A stretch of DNA of 38,332 nt, from the NCBI GenBank assembly GCA_018812825.1, contig JAHJCJ010000042.1:1-38332 (forward strand). The letters are read 5' to 3'. The position numbers and the translations under genes were made by a program. The notes under the pieces were generated by a model that saw only the letters and a program-made list of their open reading frames with translations, did no database searches and was not told where the DNA came from. This document shows, one piece after another, positions 1 through 8,964 of this stretch (position 1 is the first letter of the stretch; every line of letters starts with the position of its first letter). Source of the DNA: Candidatus Omnitrophota bacterium (GTDB lineage: Bacteria; Omnitrophota; Gorgyraeia; Gygaellales; Profunditerraquicolaceae).

Positions 1-1107
1 CCCCCATATAATAGCGCAAAAACTCAATATATAAAAGAGGAAAAATACGTTCTTATCTTTAATCTTATTTCCAATTTTCTTTTGAAGCCAAAAATTAAGC
101 AACAAATAAACTATTCCATATCCGGCATCGCCAATAAGTATTCCGAAAAAAATACTAAAAAATATAATAAACAGAGGGCTGATATCAAGTTCCCGATACC
201 CCGGGATAAGTTCCAATAATTTCAATACCGGTTTTATAAGCGAAACCCAAGCAGGATTACGCACTAAGGTTGGTACGGCATCTTCCTCTTTTGGCTCAAG
301 GGTTAAGATCCCCCAGCCGCTTTGCTTTGCCTGTTTAACCAACATAGATTCTACATCAATAGGAATATAACCTTTCAAATATACAATCTCATTCTCCTGC
401 CCCATGCCTTTTAAGACAGAATAAAAATCTTTTTGGTTTAAAAGTGACTCTTCGGCGGCAATAAAATCATTATTATAAATCAAGCACGCAGATAGCTCAT
501 CTCTTATGCTTTGCATGATCTTGGTATCTTCACTAAGCCTCTCCCTCATGCCGGATAGCGATAGTTTAGGTAATTCTAATTCCTTAAAATCAACCTCTAT
601 ATTTTATGTTGAAAAAGCTAAACAATTTATTAATCCGCCCTGCTTAGAAATCTTCTTTAATAATATACCTGGGGGTAAACTATTAATTTTATTCCTTGGG
701 ATCTGGTAACATTTAATCGAAATGTTCTTTTGTTGCAGGGCCTTTATCTGGAGAGGGTCAAAATCACCCCAAGGCTCCCATAAATCTATACGGCTATTCA
801 AAGTTACCGAATACTCCCTTAGCTGATTGTATCTTTTCTGCAAATCAATAATATGGCGGCAGGCAACATCCAAATTTTCTGTTTTACGAATTATATGTTT
901 TACCGGATACTTCTGGTTAGCCGCCGACAAAACAGATTTGGCTTGTTCGATCAGGCTCAGCTTTTCATTGATTTCATTGAGCTCAAGTCCGCTAGGAATA
1001 TTCTCATGCTCAACATGCACCAGCCCCAGAGAACGCAAGCTTTCCAAAGCAACTTGGATCTGAGTTTGCTGGATAAGCAGAAACACCTTTTTCATTTTGA
1101 CAATCAT
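1..1107 (-). pseudogene. atpI: V/A-type ATP synthase subunit I, partial and interrupted by an in-frame TAA
   Basis: This is the membrane stator subunit (a/I) that forms the proton or sodium half-channels of the V-type ATPase. The N-terminus begins MIVKMKKV, typical of the family, and 167 codons follow before a TAA at 604-606. Reading on in the same frame to the window edge gives about 201 further codons without a stop. These carry family hallmarks: a PTLVRNP stretch and an FFSIFFGILIGDAGYG membrane segment. No frameshift is needed, so this is a single nonsense codon. It may be a real mutation, strain variation or a sequence error. The start overlaps the subunit D stop by 4 nt (ATGA). The C-terminal membrane domain runs off the left edge. 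Family identity is firm; whether the gene is functional is open. Confidence 0.85.
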
Positions 1108-1721
1108 GCTAGCGCCTCTTCCAAAACCAACTCCTCGATTTTTCTCTTAGCAATTTTACAGCGGCCCACGGCATTAGCCATCTGGTCACCGATATAAATC
1201 TTAATCAGCCGGATATTCTCTTCTGCCTGAGGAATCTTAACCTTCTCAAAAAGATTGACCCGTTGAGTCGTGATACGCAGCTCCTGCCTTAATATAATGA
1301 TACCCTCCTGAAGCACCGAGATCTCTTTTCTTAAAATAATCGTTTCTCTGAACGCCTCGATTGCTGCGTCAACCCATAAAGGTGTAGAGAATAAATCATA
1401 CTCTGCCCTGTCGAATTCCAGCATATCAAATACCGGAATATCTACCCCAGCGATATTCTTAAAATGGGTATTTATTTTACTTGGCAATAAAAATGGTTTC
1501 AGATCGATTTCAGGCTGATTGAGTAAACCAATCCAGTGATCAACCAACTGTCTTTTCTTAATCAGAGATTGTTTTTTTTCTTCGAGGATTAAATTCTGTT
1601 GTATAATTTCCAGCTGTAACTGCTGTTTTTTCAACTGTAAAGTAGGTAGATATCTCTGAAATTGTTTTAAGGCATCACGTTGCCTTTTTAATTCACCCTT
1701 AGTAAGCTTTATCTTTGCCAT
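1104..1721 (-). CDS. atpD: V/A-type ATP synthase subunit D (central stalk)
   Basis: This 205-residue protein is predicted to be the central rotor shaft linking the A3B3 head to the membrane ring. The N-terminus (KIKLTKGELKRQRDALK) matches the family's conserved start, and long N- and C-terminal helices rich in Lys, Glu, Gln and Leu fit the coiled-coil shaft. Length is normal for the family (about 200-220). The ATG overlaps the last base of the subunit B stop, and the stop overlaps the atpI start, so translation is probably coupled along the operon. Its position after B is the usual order in bacterial V-ATPase operons of the DUF2764 type. Confidence 0.92.
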   Translation of the reverse strand: MAKIKLTKGELKRQRDALKQFQRYLPTLQLKKQQLQLEIIQQNLILEEKKQSLIKKRQLVDHWIGLLNQPEIDLKPFLLPSKINTHFKNIAGVDIPVFDMLEFDRAEYDLFSTPLWVDAAIEAFRETIILRKEISVLQEGIIILRQELRITTQRVNLFEKVKIPQAEENIRLIKIYIGDQMANAVGRCKIAKRKIEELVLEEALA

Positions 1722-3016
1722 TATTTTTTCGGCCAGTACTGCTCAATAATTGAACGCTTGATCCCGGTTTCCTCCGGGCTAAAAGAATCCGCTAATATTT
1801 GCCAACCCAGGTCTAGGGCCCTTTCCAAGGGAATATTTACTTTAAGCGACATCAAATTATCTTCAAAAAGCTTGCCGTATTTAAGTAATTTATTGTCCCA
1901 AGCGCTCATTTGAAAACCCATGGACTGTTTTTCGATGGCCTGCCGATAGCTGGCAAAAAGCTGAATCATCATATCCATGATTGCGCGATGGTCTGAACGG
2001 GTTTTTCCATTTACCTGCTGCTTAAGTCGGCTCAGCGACCCAAATGGCTCGATAATTGACCCTTTAAGGTATAGCTGGCCTTCTGTAATATAGCCTGTGT
2101 TATCCGGCACAGGATGCGTTACATCGTCTCCGGGCATGGTAGTTACAGCAAGAATTGTAATTGATCCGGCTCCCTGAAAATCAACTGCTTTTTCATAACG
2201 GCTGGCTAACTGGCTATAAAGATCGCCGGGATACCCGCGATTAGAGGGAACCTGCTCCATAGTTATAGAGATTTCTTTTAAGGCATCGGCAAAATTTGTC
2301 ATATCACTAAGCAATACTAATACGCGCTTGCCCTTTAAAGCAAAATCCTCAGCAACGGCCAAAGCTATATCCGGGACAAGCAAACATTCAACTACCGGAT
2401 CAGCCGCAGTATGCATAAAAAATATAGAGCGGCTTAGAGCTCCCTGTTTATTTAATGTCTCTTTGAAAAATAAATAATCATCATATTTTAGACCCATGCC
2501 ACCGAGAATAATGATATCGATTTCAACCTGAATAGCAATCCTGGACAAAAGTTCATTATATGGCTCACCAGCAATTGAAAAAATTGGTAATTTCTGGGAT
2601 TCTACTAAAGAGTTGAAGACATCAATCATGGGGATTCCGGTACGGATCATTTTATCGGGAATTATCCTCTTTACCGGATTAACTGGCGGACCACCAATAT
2701 CAACCAGGTCCTCTGATAGAACAGGGCCATGGTCTAAAGGCAGGCCGTTTCCATTAAATATACGGCCCAATAAGTTATCTCCCGTAGCAACACGCATAGG
2801 ATGGCCTAAAAACCTCACCTTATCACCTGTAGATATACCCCGGCTACCGGCGAAAACTTGTAGGAATATTTTTTGAGAGTCAATGCGGATGACCTGGGCC
2901 AGGGATACGCCGCGGCGAGAGGTAATTTCAGCAATATCCAAATACCCCACCCCTTCTGCCTCTACAGTAATAACATCTCCGGCTATCTGAATAATATTAG
3001 TATAGGCTTTTTGCAT
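1721..3016 (-). CDS. atpB: V/A-type ATP synthase subunit B (non-catalytic head subunit)
   Basis: This 431-residue protein is the nucleotide-binding but non-catalytic head subunit that alternates with A in the hexamer. The N-terminal beta-barrel (about 1-75) contains [14 protein letters not shown]. The central domain has [24 protein letters not shown], in which the P-loop is degenerate ([11 protein letters not shown]), as expected for B rather than A. Further matches are the [28 protein letters not shown] region and [23 protein letters not shown]. Length is slightly short (family about 430-470). It lies 21 bp after subunit A in the same operon. Confidence 0.95.
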   Translation of the reverse strand: MQKAYTNIIQIAGDVITVEAEGVGYLDIAEITSRRGVSLAQVIRIDSQKIFLQVFAGSRGISTGDKVRFLGHPMRVATGDNLLGRIFNGNGLPLDHGPVLSEDLVDIGGPPVNPVKRIIPDKMIRTGIPMIDVFNSLVESQKLPIFSIAGEPYNELLSRIAIQVEIDIIILGGMGLKYDDYLFFKETLNKQGALSRSIFFMHTAADPVVECLLVPDIALAVAEDFALKGKRVLVLLSDMTNFADALKEISITMEQVPSNRGYPGDLYSQLASRYEKAVDFQGAGSITILAVTTMPGDDVTHPVPDNTGYITEGQLYLKGSIIEPFGSLSRLKQQVNGKTRSDHRAIMDMMIQLFASYRQAIEKQSMGFQMSAWDNKLLKYGKLFEDNLMSLKVNIPLERALDLGWQILADSFSPEETGIKRSIIEQYWPKK

Positions 3017-3037
3017 TTTTATTCTACTTTATTGCTT

Positions 3038-4765
3038 TTATGCTCTCGCAGCCAAAAATATCTCTATTTCTTCTTCTATTTTTTTAAATTCCTCGCTACC
3101 CCATGCAGCAGAATTCCAGGTACGCAGCAGCTGTCTTAACTTCTGAAAAAAATGCAGCGCCTCCTGTTTATTATCTAATTTAAATTCAGCAAGCATGATA
3201 TCGTAAATAAAATTAAATATGTAGACCTGTCTCTCCTTAGGAGTAGCCTCGTCCACCGCATCAAAAGCATTCTGTTGCAGATATACGAAATCAAAAAATT
3301 CTCCTTTGAGGTATTGAATATAATCTTTAAGCGATGTCCCTTCCTCTCCGATAACCTTCATCATCTGGAAAATTTCATGGCTTCTGCGCAAAATCTCATG
3401 GCCAAGATCCTCTTTTTCCTGTTCAATAAACCCTTTATATTTACTCCAACTGATTAAAGGATCAATCGCCGGATACCTGCGCGCATCAGAGCGTTCGCGG
3501 GAAAGCCCATGAAAAGCTCCCACTACTTTGAGCGTAGCCTGAGTAACCGGCTCCTCAAAGTTTCCTCCGGCAGGGCTGATCGTGCCTCCAATAGTAACAG
3601 AACCGGTTAAACCATTATGTAAACGGACTAATCCAGCTCTTTCGTAAAAAGAAGCTATGCGCGATTCAAGATAAGACGGAAAAGCTTCTTCTCCGGGGAT
3701 CTCCTCCAGCCTTCCGGACATCTCACGCATGGCCTGGGCCCAACGCGATGTAGAATCTGCGAGCAACAAAACATTTAGACCCATCTGGCGATAATATTCC
3801 GCAATGGTCGCCGCTGTATAAACGCTTGATTCCCGTGCAGCAACAGGCATAGAACTGGTATTACAAATAATTACCGTACGGTCGATAAGCGGCTTATTGG
3901 TACGCGGATCAACTAATTCGGGAAATGTTTTAAGTGTTTCTACCACCTCCCCGGCTCGCTCTCCACATGCAGCAATAATTACAATATCCACTTCTGCGTG
4001 CCGGCTGGTCAATTGCTGTAAAACAGTTTTTCCCGCACCAAATGGCCCAGGTATACAATATGTTCCTCCCCGGCTAACGGGAAAAAACGAATCAATGAGA
4101 CGCATTTTTGTCACCAAAGGCTCAAGTGGCCTTAGTTTTTCTGCATAAGCGCAAATTGGAATCTTCACCGGCCAAATCTGTTGCAGGAAAACATCATGTA
4201 CTTTCCCTGTACTATTTCTAACTTGAGCAATCGATTGCTTCAAATTATATTTTCCTGATGCAGCGATACTTATTACTTCAAGGCTACCAGAAAGCGCAAA
4301 AGGAACCATAATGTAATGCTTAAAGATTTTCTCTGGGACAAAACCCAGCCAACTTCCCGCTAAAACTTTATCCCCTGGTTTTACCAAAGGAGTAAAATCC
4401 CATTGTGTTTCATCTGGAAGGGCCTCAAGATATACACCGCGCTTGAGAAAGAAACCGCATTTTTCCGCTAATGCCGGAAGAGGATTTTGTAAGCCGTCAA
4501 AAATCTGGCCCAACAACCCCGGGCCCAACTCAACAGAAAGCAGTTCATCGCTAAATTCAACCTCTTGACCAACCTTTAAACCCGCGGTATTTTCATAAAC
4601 CTGCATCTCTGCGCGATTTGCCCTTACGCGGATTACCTCTGCCTTTAAACGCTCAGTACCGTGCAAAATATAGGCCACCTCATTCTGAATAATATGGCCA
4701 GCGACTTCCGCAACAACCATATTGGCATTAACTTTTATGATATGGCCAATTCTTTTATTTTCCAT
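3038..4765 (-). CDS. atpA: V/A-type ATP synthase subunit A (catalytic)
   Basis: This 575-residue protein is the catalytic ATPase subunit. Visible features in order are an N-terminal barrel, the A-type non-homologous bulge region (about 115-185), a Walker A motif GPFGAGKT near residue 240, the ERAGEVVETL segment, and the SMPVAARESSVYTAATIAEYYR and LLADSTSRWAQAMREMSGRL blocks typical of A subunits. The C-terminal helical domain follows. Length fits the family (about 575-600). It starts 1 bp after the DUF2764 stop, which points to tight co-transcription. The direction of use (ATP synthesis or ion pumping) and the coupling ion cannot be read from this subunit. Confidence 0.97.
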   Translation of the reverse strand: MENKRIGHIIKVNANMVVAEVAGHIIQNEVAYILHGTERLKAEVIRVRANRAEMQVYENTAGLKVGQEVEFSDELLSVELGPGLLGQIFDGLQNPLPALAEKCGFFLKRGVYLEALPDETQWDFTPLVKPGDKVLAGSWLGFVPEKIFKHYIMVPFALSGSLEVISIAASGKYNLKQSIAQVRNSTGKVHDVFLQQIWPVKIPICAYAEKLRPLEPLVTKMRLIDSFFPVSRGGTYCIPGPFGAGKTVLQQLTSRHAEVDIVIIAACGERAGEVVETLKTFPELVDPRTNKPLIDRTVIICNTSSMPVAARESSVYTAATIAEYYRQMGLNVLLLADSTSRWAQAMREMSGRLEEIPGEEAFPSYLESRIASFYERAGLVRLHNGLTGSVTIGGTISPAGGNFEEPVTQATLKVVGAFHGLSRERSDARRYPAIDPLISWSKYKGFIEQEKEDLGHEILRRSHEIFQMMKVIGEEGTSLKDYIQYLKGEFFDFVYLQQNAFDAVDEATPKERQVYIFNFIYDIMLAEFKLDNKQEALHFFQKLRQLLRTWNSAAWGSEEFKKIEEEIEIFLAARA

Positions 4766-4766
4766 A

Positions 4767-5297
4767 TTAATTTACAACTGCCTGATTAAATAGCTGCTCT
4801 TTATCCGCCGCCTGTACTTTATTCCAACGCTCTAAAATCTTTAGCTTTAGAAGATAAATCAGAAGAAAGTCAAAATCAAAATAATGCCCAAAGCTTAAAG
4901 ATTCTAAAGCATCCCACCTAGCCTGATCCAGAACCTTTTCCGCTTCTAATATAGAAGAGCTTATATAGGCAACCCTAGCTGCACGGCTGATATCCGCCTC
5001 GGGATCATCAGGAAGACGGATAAATTTTAGAACATCTACCTTCTTATGCCTGGCTCGGACGCGAGCCAATTCATTTCTTAAAGCTATCTCAAACTTGGCC
5101 CACTTCCCCAGTGTACCTGTTGCTGCAGGGTTTAAAGAATATCCTTCTTTATAACAGGTATTACGCAAAAACTCAATCTCTGTTTCCGGAATTAACCCCT
5201 CACACTTAGCAAAAAAATCCTCTAAGCTAAAAGGCAACTCACAATCAAAACTAAGCATTGGCAGGCTAGAGATCAAGTATGTATAATAAGTTTCCAT
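4767..5297 (-). CDS. V-ATPase-associated DUF2764 family protein
   Basis: This 176-residue protein begins METYYTYLISSLPML and continues with LPFSLEDFF. This is the pattern of the DUF2764 family, which sits between subunits E and A in V-ATPase operons of Chlamydiae, Bacteroidota and related groups. No membrane segment or signal peptide is seen; the protein looks alpha-helical and acidic. In archaeal operons a subunit C gene often occupies this slot, so a subunit C-like stalk role is plausible, but that is inference from position. The gene abuts atpE (1-bp spacing) and atpA. Confidence 0.78.
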   Translation of the reverse strand: METYYTYLISSLPMLSFDCELPFSLEDFFAKCEGLIPETEIEFLRNTCYKEGYSLNPAATGTLGKWAKFEIALRNELARVRARHKKVDVLKFIRLPDDPEADISRAARVAYISSSILEAEKVLDQARWDALESLSFGHYFDFDFLLIYLLKLKILERWNKVQAADKEQLFNQAVVN

Positions 5298-5900
5298 TTA
5301 AATCGACTTTAAAATCTTGTTTAGTTCGGGTTTCAAAGAACCGGATATATACTCTGCTAAAGCCTGGGCGCTAAAATCGAAGGTAGACTTACCAGCATCA
5401 AAACTGATTATAAACCCGCTATCAACTTCATCCGCAGACTTTAAGATTATCTGTTTTTTTGTTTCTTCCGTTAGCCGCTTCAAAAAACCCTTCTCTAATT
5501 CTTCCTTATCTTGTTGGGCCAGGGAAATAACAATCTGACTGCCTAGGGAAAGCGGCGCGTTCTTAATCAAGTCTCTAATAATCCTGGTTAATTCTTCTAC
5601 GGTCAAAGTCTGACGTATGTTCAACTTAACCAACTTTTCCAGCATAGAATTGATTTCTTTTCTTAAACTAATCAGTAAGTCCCGGCCGGCCTGTTTTAAA
5701 GAGGCGTTGGTGGATGCATCCAGTTTTTTCGCTTCAAGATTGGCCTGCTCAATAATTTTCTCGGCCTGCATTCTTGCATCTGCAATTATTTTTTGTGCCC
5801 TGGAATCTGCTTCAGTTTTTATTTGCGCAGCCTGCGTCTGTGCTACCTGAATTCCTTCCTGCTGAATTTTTGCAATTAAATCTTTAATTTCCTGCGCCAT
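5298..5900 (-). CDS. atpE: V/A-type ATP synthase subunit E (peripheral stalk)
   Basis: This 200-residue protein has a long N-terminal helix (about 1-85) rich in Ala, Gln, Glu and Lys, including repeated AQKIIADARMQAEKIIEQA-like heptads. It is followed by a compact C-terminal domain with SLAQQDKEELEKGF, as in subunit E. It would pair with another coiled-coil subunit to form the peripheral stator; no subunit G/H gene is visible in the window. A good Shine-Dalgarno (AAGGAG, 7 nt upstream) overlaps the pyrF stop region, so the ATPase genes begin only 10 bp after pyrF. This is the first ATPase gene of the cluster. Confidence 0.9.
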   Translation of the reverse strand: MAQEIKDLIAKIQQEGIQVAQTQAAQIKTEADSRAQKIIADARMQAEKIIEQANLEAKKLDASTNASLKQAGRDLLISLRKEINSMLEKLVKLNIRQTLTVEELTRIIRDLIKNAPLSLGSQIVISLAQQDKEELEKGFLKRLTEETKKQIILKSADEVDSGFIISFDAGKSTFDFSAQALAEYISGSLKPELNKILKSI

Positions 5901-5910
5901 GGTATACTCC

Positions 5911-6684
5911 TTAATCTGATAAGTCCTTTATTGCTTTTAATGGGTCTTTTGCATCTAGTATCGGCCTTCCGACTACTATATAATTGGCTCCAGCATCAAT
6001 TGCTTCCCTCGCAGTCGTAACCCTTTTTTGATCATTAGCAGAATAGCCTTTGGGTCTAATTCCAGGAGTAACAATTATGAACTCATTTCCAAATGCTTCC
6101 CGAACCTTTCTTGCTTCTAATGCTGAACAAACAACACCATCTAATCCGGCTTCTTTTACCCAGTGTGCCCTTTCCAAAACTATACCTAATGCATCTGCTT
6201 CCGGTTTTTCGCTGGTCAGCAAAGTGACGCCGACAATTAAAGGTCTATCTATATGTAACTCTTCAGCTCTCTCTTTAGCACCTTTTACAGCACTCCGGAG
6301 CCCTTCAACCCCCGCGTCTGTATGCACCGTTATCATGAAAACGGGATATTGAGCTTGTATAATATTTTTAAATCCTTGATTTTCTTTAAGGCCTGCAGGT
6401 AGATATGAACAGATAGACTGAAGCATTATAGAGCTTCCGCTACTCGTACTAGAATAACAAGAGTATTGAACTGTATTGGGGATGTCATGAAATTTTAAAT
6501 CTAAAAAAACTTTTCCACCCATTTTTCTGACTATTTGTAAAACTTTTGGACCATATTGTGCAAGTAATCGATTCGTAATTTTATAAAATTTAACCTTTCC
6601 GCGAAGCGTATTAACTAGCTTCCTTACCTCTTTCAATGTATTAACATCTAATGCAACTACTAATTTATCTTTTAAATCTAGCAT
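5911..6684 (-). CDS. pyrF: Orotidine 5'-phosphate decarboxylase with an internal insertion
   Basis: PyrF decarboxylates OMP to UMP, the last step of de novo pyrimidine synthesis. Visible motifs are VVALDV near residue 10, the catalytic block LDLKFHDIPNT at 61-71 (Asp, Lys and Asp all present), GVTLLTS, and the phosphate-binding TPGIRP and VVGRPI near the C-terminus. The protein is 257 residues where the family is usually about 230-240. The excess sits between HDIPNTV and the TVHTDAG strand. Family members have roughly 16 residues there; here there are 47, Ser-rich at first (about residues 73-115). The usual FYKVG reads FYKIT. The start overlaps pyrD by 7 nt. Identity is secure; activity with this insertion is untested. 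Confidence 0.9.
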   Translation of the reverse strand: MLDLKDKLVVALDVNTLKEVRKLVNTLRGKVKFYKITNRLLAQYGPKVLQIVRKMGGKVFLDLKFHDIPNTVQYSCYSSTSSGSSIMLQSICSYLPAGLKENQGFKNIIQAQYPVFMITVHTDAGVEGLRSAVKGAKERAEELHIDRPLIVGVTLLTSEKPEADALGIVLERAHWVKEAGLDGVVCSALEARKVREAFGNEFIIVTPGIRPKGYSANDQKRVTTAREAIDAGANYIVVGRPILDAKDPLKAIKDLSD

Positions 6685-7607
6685 CTTAACAACAACCCGG
6701 TTAATTTTTTTATAGAATTTATTTTATTCTTATGGCAATATTTTTCTAATCCAGAGATGATCTCAAGGCTTGCTCTCGGGTTAATAAAGTTTGCGGTCCC
6801 CACGCCGACAGCAGTGGCGCCGGCAATAAAAAACTCCAGGGCACTTTCAATATCCATTATACCACCCATGCCGATAATGGGAATATTAATCTTGTTATAA
6901 ACCTCCCAAACCATCCTCACCGCTACCGGCCTGATTGCCGGACCGCTTAAACCGCCAACCCAGGATCCAATCTTAGGCGCACGTTTATGCACATCTATAC
7001 TCATCCCGGTAAGCGTATTAATTAAAGCTATGGCATCGCTACCTGCCTCCTGCGCAGCCAAAGCTATCTCTGGGACGGAAGTGACGTTAGGGGATAGTTT
7101 AGTAATCAAACATTTCTTGGTAAGTTTACGTATTGCGCCAACCAATGCAAAGGTTTCTTTGGCGTCTTGGGAAATTAATCTATCCTTCTGCAGGTTGGGA
7201 CAGGAAATATTAAGTTCAATTGCGGAAACTGTGTTTATTTTATCCAACTGTCTAACCAAAACAGAAAATTCTTCGGGATTATCTTCAGCGGCGATACTTA
7301 CAATAACCGGGATACCCAATTTCTTTAAAAATGGCAACTTTTCTTTAATAAATCTTCCTATACCGGGATTTTCCAGGCCGATAGAATTAAGCATACCGGC
7401 AGGAGTTTCGCAGGTCCGGGGAGGAAGATTACCGGGCCGCGGTTTAATGGTAATAGTTTTAGTAACAATAGCCCCCAGTTTTTTTAGGTCCATTAACTCC
7501 TTAAACTCCTCGGCATAACCGAAAGTTCCAGAAGCAACCATAACCGGATTATGCAAAACAAGATTTCCTATATTTACACTTAGGTTTGGTTTGGCCTGTT
7601 TTACCAT
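6678..7607 (-). CDS. pyrD: Dihydroorotate dehydrogenase B, catalytic subunit
   Basis: This 309-residue FMN enzyme oxidises dihydroorotate to orotate. Motifs include NPVMVASGTFGY, TKTITIKPRPGNLPPR, the active-site Cys in ELNISCPN (class 1B uses Cys as the base), ITKLSPNV, and the FMN-phosphate elements IIGMGGI and GATAVGVGTANF. The neighbouring pyrK shows that this is the heterotetrameric NAD-linked PyrDB type. The gene overlaps pyrK by 7 nt and pyrF by 7 nt, which indicates coupled expression. Length matches the family. Confidence 0.96.
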   Translation of the reverse strand: MVKQAKPNLSVNIGNLVLHNPVMVASGTFGYAEEFKELMDLKKLGAIVTKTITIKPRPGNLPPRTCETPAGMLNSIGLENPGIGRFIKEKLPFLKKLGIPVIVSIAAEDNPEEFSVLVRQLDKINTVSAIELNISCPNLQKDRLISQDAKETFALVGAIRKLTKKCLITKLSPNVTSVPEIALAAQEAGSDAIALINTLTGMSIDVHKRAPKIGSWVGGLSGPAIRPVAVRMVWEVYNKINIPIIGMGGIMDIESALEFFIAGATAVGVGTANFINPRASLEIISGLEKYCHKNKINSIKKLTGLLLRC

Positions 7608-8392
7608 GTTAACTCCTTACCCGAAAAAACCGGGCCATCTTTACAAACTCTTTTATACCCGGATTTAGTAGCTACAACACAGCCTAAACAGGCGCCGAAC
7701 CCGCAGGCCATATGCCTTTCCAGTGAAAGCTGGCTGGCAATATTGTTTGCACAAGAAATCTGAGCAACAGCTTTTAACATTGGCTGCGGTCCGCAGGCGT
7801 AAATATTCTCCGCTTTACTAGCTTGCTGGTTTAGCGATAAGACTTCTTTTAAAAGCTCCGTAACCTTACCCTTAAACCCCAAGGAACCGTCATCCGTAGC
7901 AATTATCACTTTACAACCCAAAGCTTTAAATTCTTGCGAACAAAGGATCTGTTCTTTCTCCCTGGCTCCGATCAAAACCAGTGGCTTATTGAACTTTATT
8001 TTTTCAGCCAGAAAAACCAAGGGGGCCACCCCCATGCCTCCGGCAACTAAAATGTTTTTTCGCTTATAAGATTTCTTAGTTATCCGGCTATATTCAAAAC
8101 CATTGCCTAACGGGCCAATAATATCCAAATACTCGCCTTTTTTCTTCTGCGCTAAGATCTCCGTAGCTTTACCCACTACTTCATAAAAAATCTTTATTTT
8201 TGCTCCGCTTACTCTGTGTATACTAATCGGCCTTCTCAAAAGCGGGTCAAGATTATCGCTTACCCGGATATTGATAAATTGCCCGGACAGGGCATTCTTA
8301 GCTACTTGCGGAGCACTTAATTCACAATACCAGTAGTTATCTTTTATTTCGGTTTGCGATAATATTTTTGCTTTCAGCTGAAAATTTTTCAT
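7601..8392 (-). CDS. pyrK: Dihydroorotate dehydrogenase B, electron transfer subunit
   Basis: This 263-residue FAD/2Fe-2S subunit passes electrons from PyrD to NAD. The ferredoxin-reductase fold shows the FAD motif RRPISIH, an NAD-binding GGMGVAPLVFLAE, and CGPQPMLKAV. The C-terminal iron-sulfur loop is CGFGACLGC with a fourth Cys in KRVCKDGPVF, matching the family's four-Cys cluster. The ATG overlaps the preceding gene's stop by 4 nt. Length is typical (about 250-265). Confidence 0.95.
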   Translation of the reverse strand: MKNFQLKAKILSQTEIKDNYWYCELSAPQVAKNALSGQFINIRVSDNLDPLLRRPISIHRVSGAKIKIFYEVVGKATEILAQKKKGEYLDIIGPLGNGFEYSRITKKSYKRKNILVAGGMGVAPLVFLAEKIKFNKPLVLIGAREKEQILCSQEFKALGCKVIIATDDGSLGFKGKVTELLKEVLSLNQQASKAENIYACGPQPMLKAVAQISCANNIASQLSLERHMACGFGACLGCVVATKSGYKRVCKDGPVFSGKELTW

Positions 8393-8961
8393 CTTCTCCA
8401 GAGAAAAAATAAGGAAATCAATATTAAAAGCGGAATTATCGAGTTTATCTCTTTCTTAAACCAGGCTGGCTTTATCGGTAAATATTCTTTAACGCCATTC
8501 TTAATAAGGCTGGAAAACCACGGCATAATTCTAGGGACTCGACGGCAATACGCGTCATAAGTTTCGCCAAAAACCTTCCGCAGCTTTTTCTCTTCGCTAA
8601 GTATTAACGGGAAGTAACGCGAAGCGAAAATTAACAGAAAAAGAAAGGCCACCCACCAGCTAAAAAGCATAAGCACAACGCCAAACCCGATTAAAAGGAT
8701 CCCCAAATACATAGGGTTACGCACTATCTTGTAGGGCCCGCCCTCAATCAAAGCATGGCTATTCTTAGAATGCTCTGCTTTATAGCCTCTGGCTGAAACG
8801 CGGATAAGCTGACCTAAGAATAAAGAAAGTAAACCTGTTACCCTTAGAAAATTTTCCAGCCAACCGGAATTTTCCTGGCGGAAAAATGCTCCCCGGAAGA
8901 GTAACACAAAAAAAAGAGCTACACTCATAATTATTCCATTAATCTTTATTCTTTTCTTCAT
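8389..8961 (-). CDS. Isoprenylcysteine carboxyl methyltransferase-like membrane protein
   Basis: This 190-residue membrane protein has hydrophobic segments near residues 9-25, 40-56 and 87-117 and a short C-terminal one near 173-188. The segment GGPYKIVRNPMYLG and the downstream EEKKLRKVFGETYDAYCRRVPR are the hallmark of the ICMT/PEMT-like bacterial methyltransferase family, which uses S-adenosylmethionine. The substrate cannot be predicted; in bacteria it is probably a lipid or small isoprenoid, not a CAAX protein. The gene lies in the pyr cluster, 3 bp after mutM and overlapping pyrK by 4 nt, without an obvious metabolic link. Confidence 0.8.
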   Translation of the reverse strand: MKKRIKINGIIMSVALFFVLLFRGAFFRQENSGWLENFLRVTGLLSLFLGQLIRVSARGYKAEHSKNSHALIEGGPYKIVRNPMYLGILLIGFGVVLMLFSWWVAFLFLLIFASRYFPLILSEEKKLRKVFGETYDAYCRRVPRIMPWFSSLIKNGVKEYLPIKPAWFKKEINSIIPLLILISLFFLWRR

Positions 8962-8964
8962 TTT

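Noticed and set aside
604..606. Stop-codon reassignment or selenocysteine/pyrrolysine recoding in atpI
   Set aside because: The codon is TAA, not TGA or TAG. TAA is used as the normal end of other genes here (for example rpmH, pyrF, carB-region genes), so reassignment is unlikely.
506..709. Small plus-strand reading frames opposite the ATPase and pyr genes
   Set aside because: They lie antisense to clear genes, have no ribosome binding sites of note and no recognisable family.
6340..6468. Paired frameshifts as the cause of the odd PyrF segment
   Set aside because: The other frames reach stops within about 20 codons, and a frameshift pair would not add about 30 residues of length. An insertion fits better.
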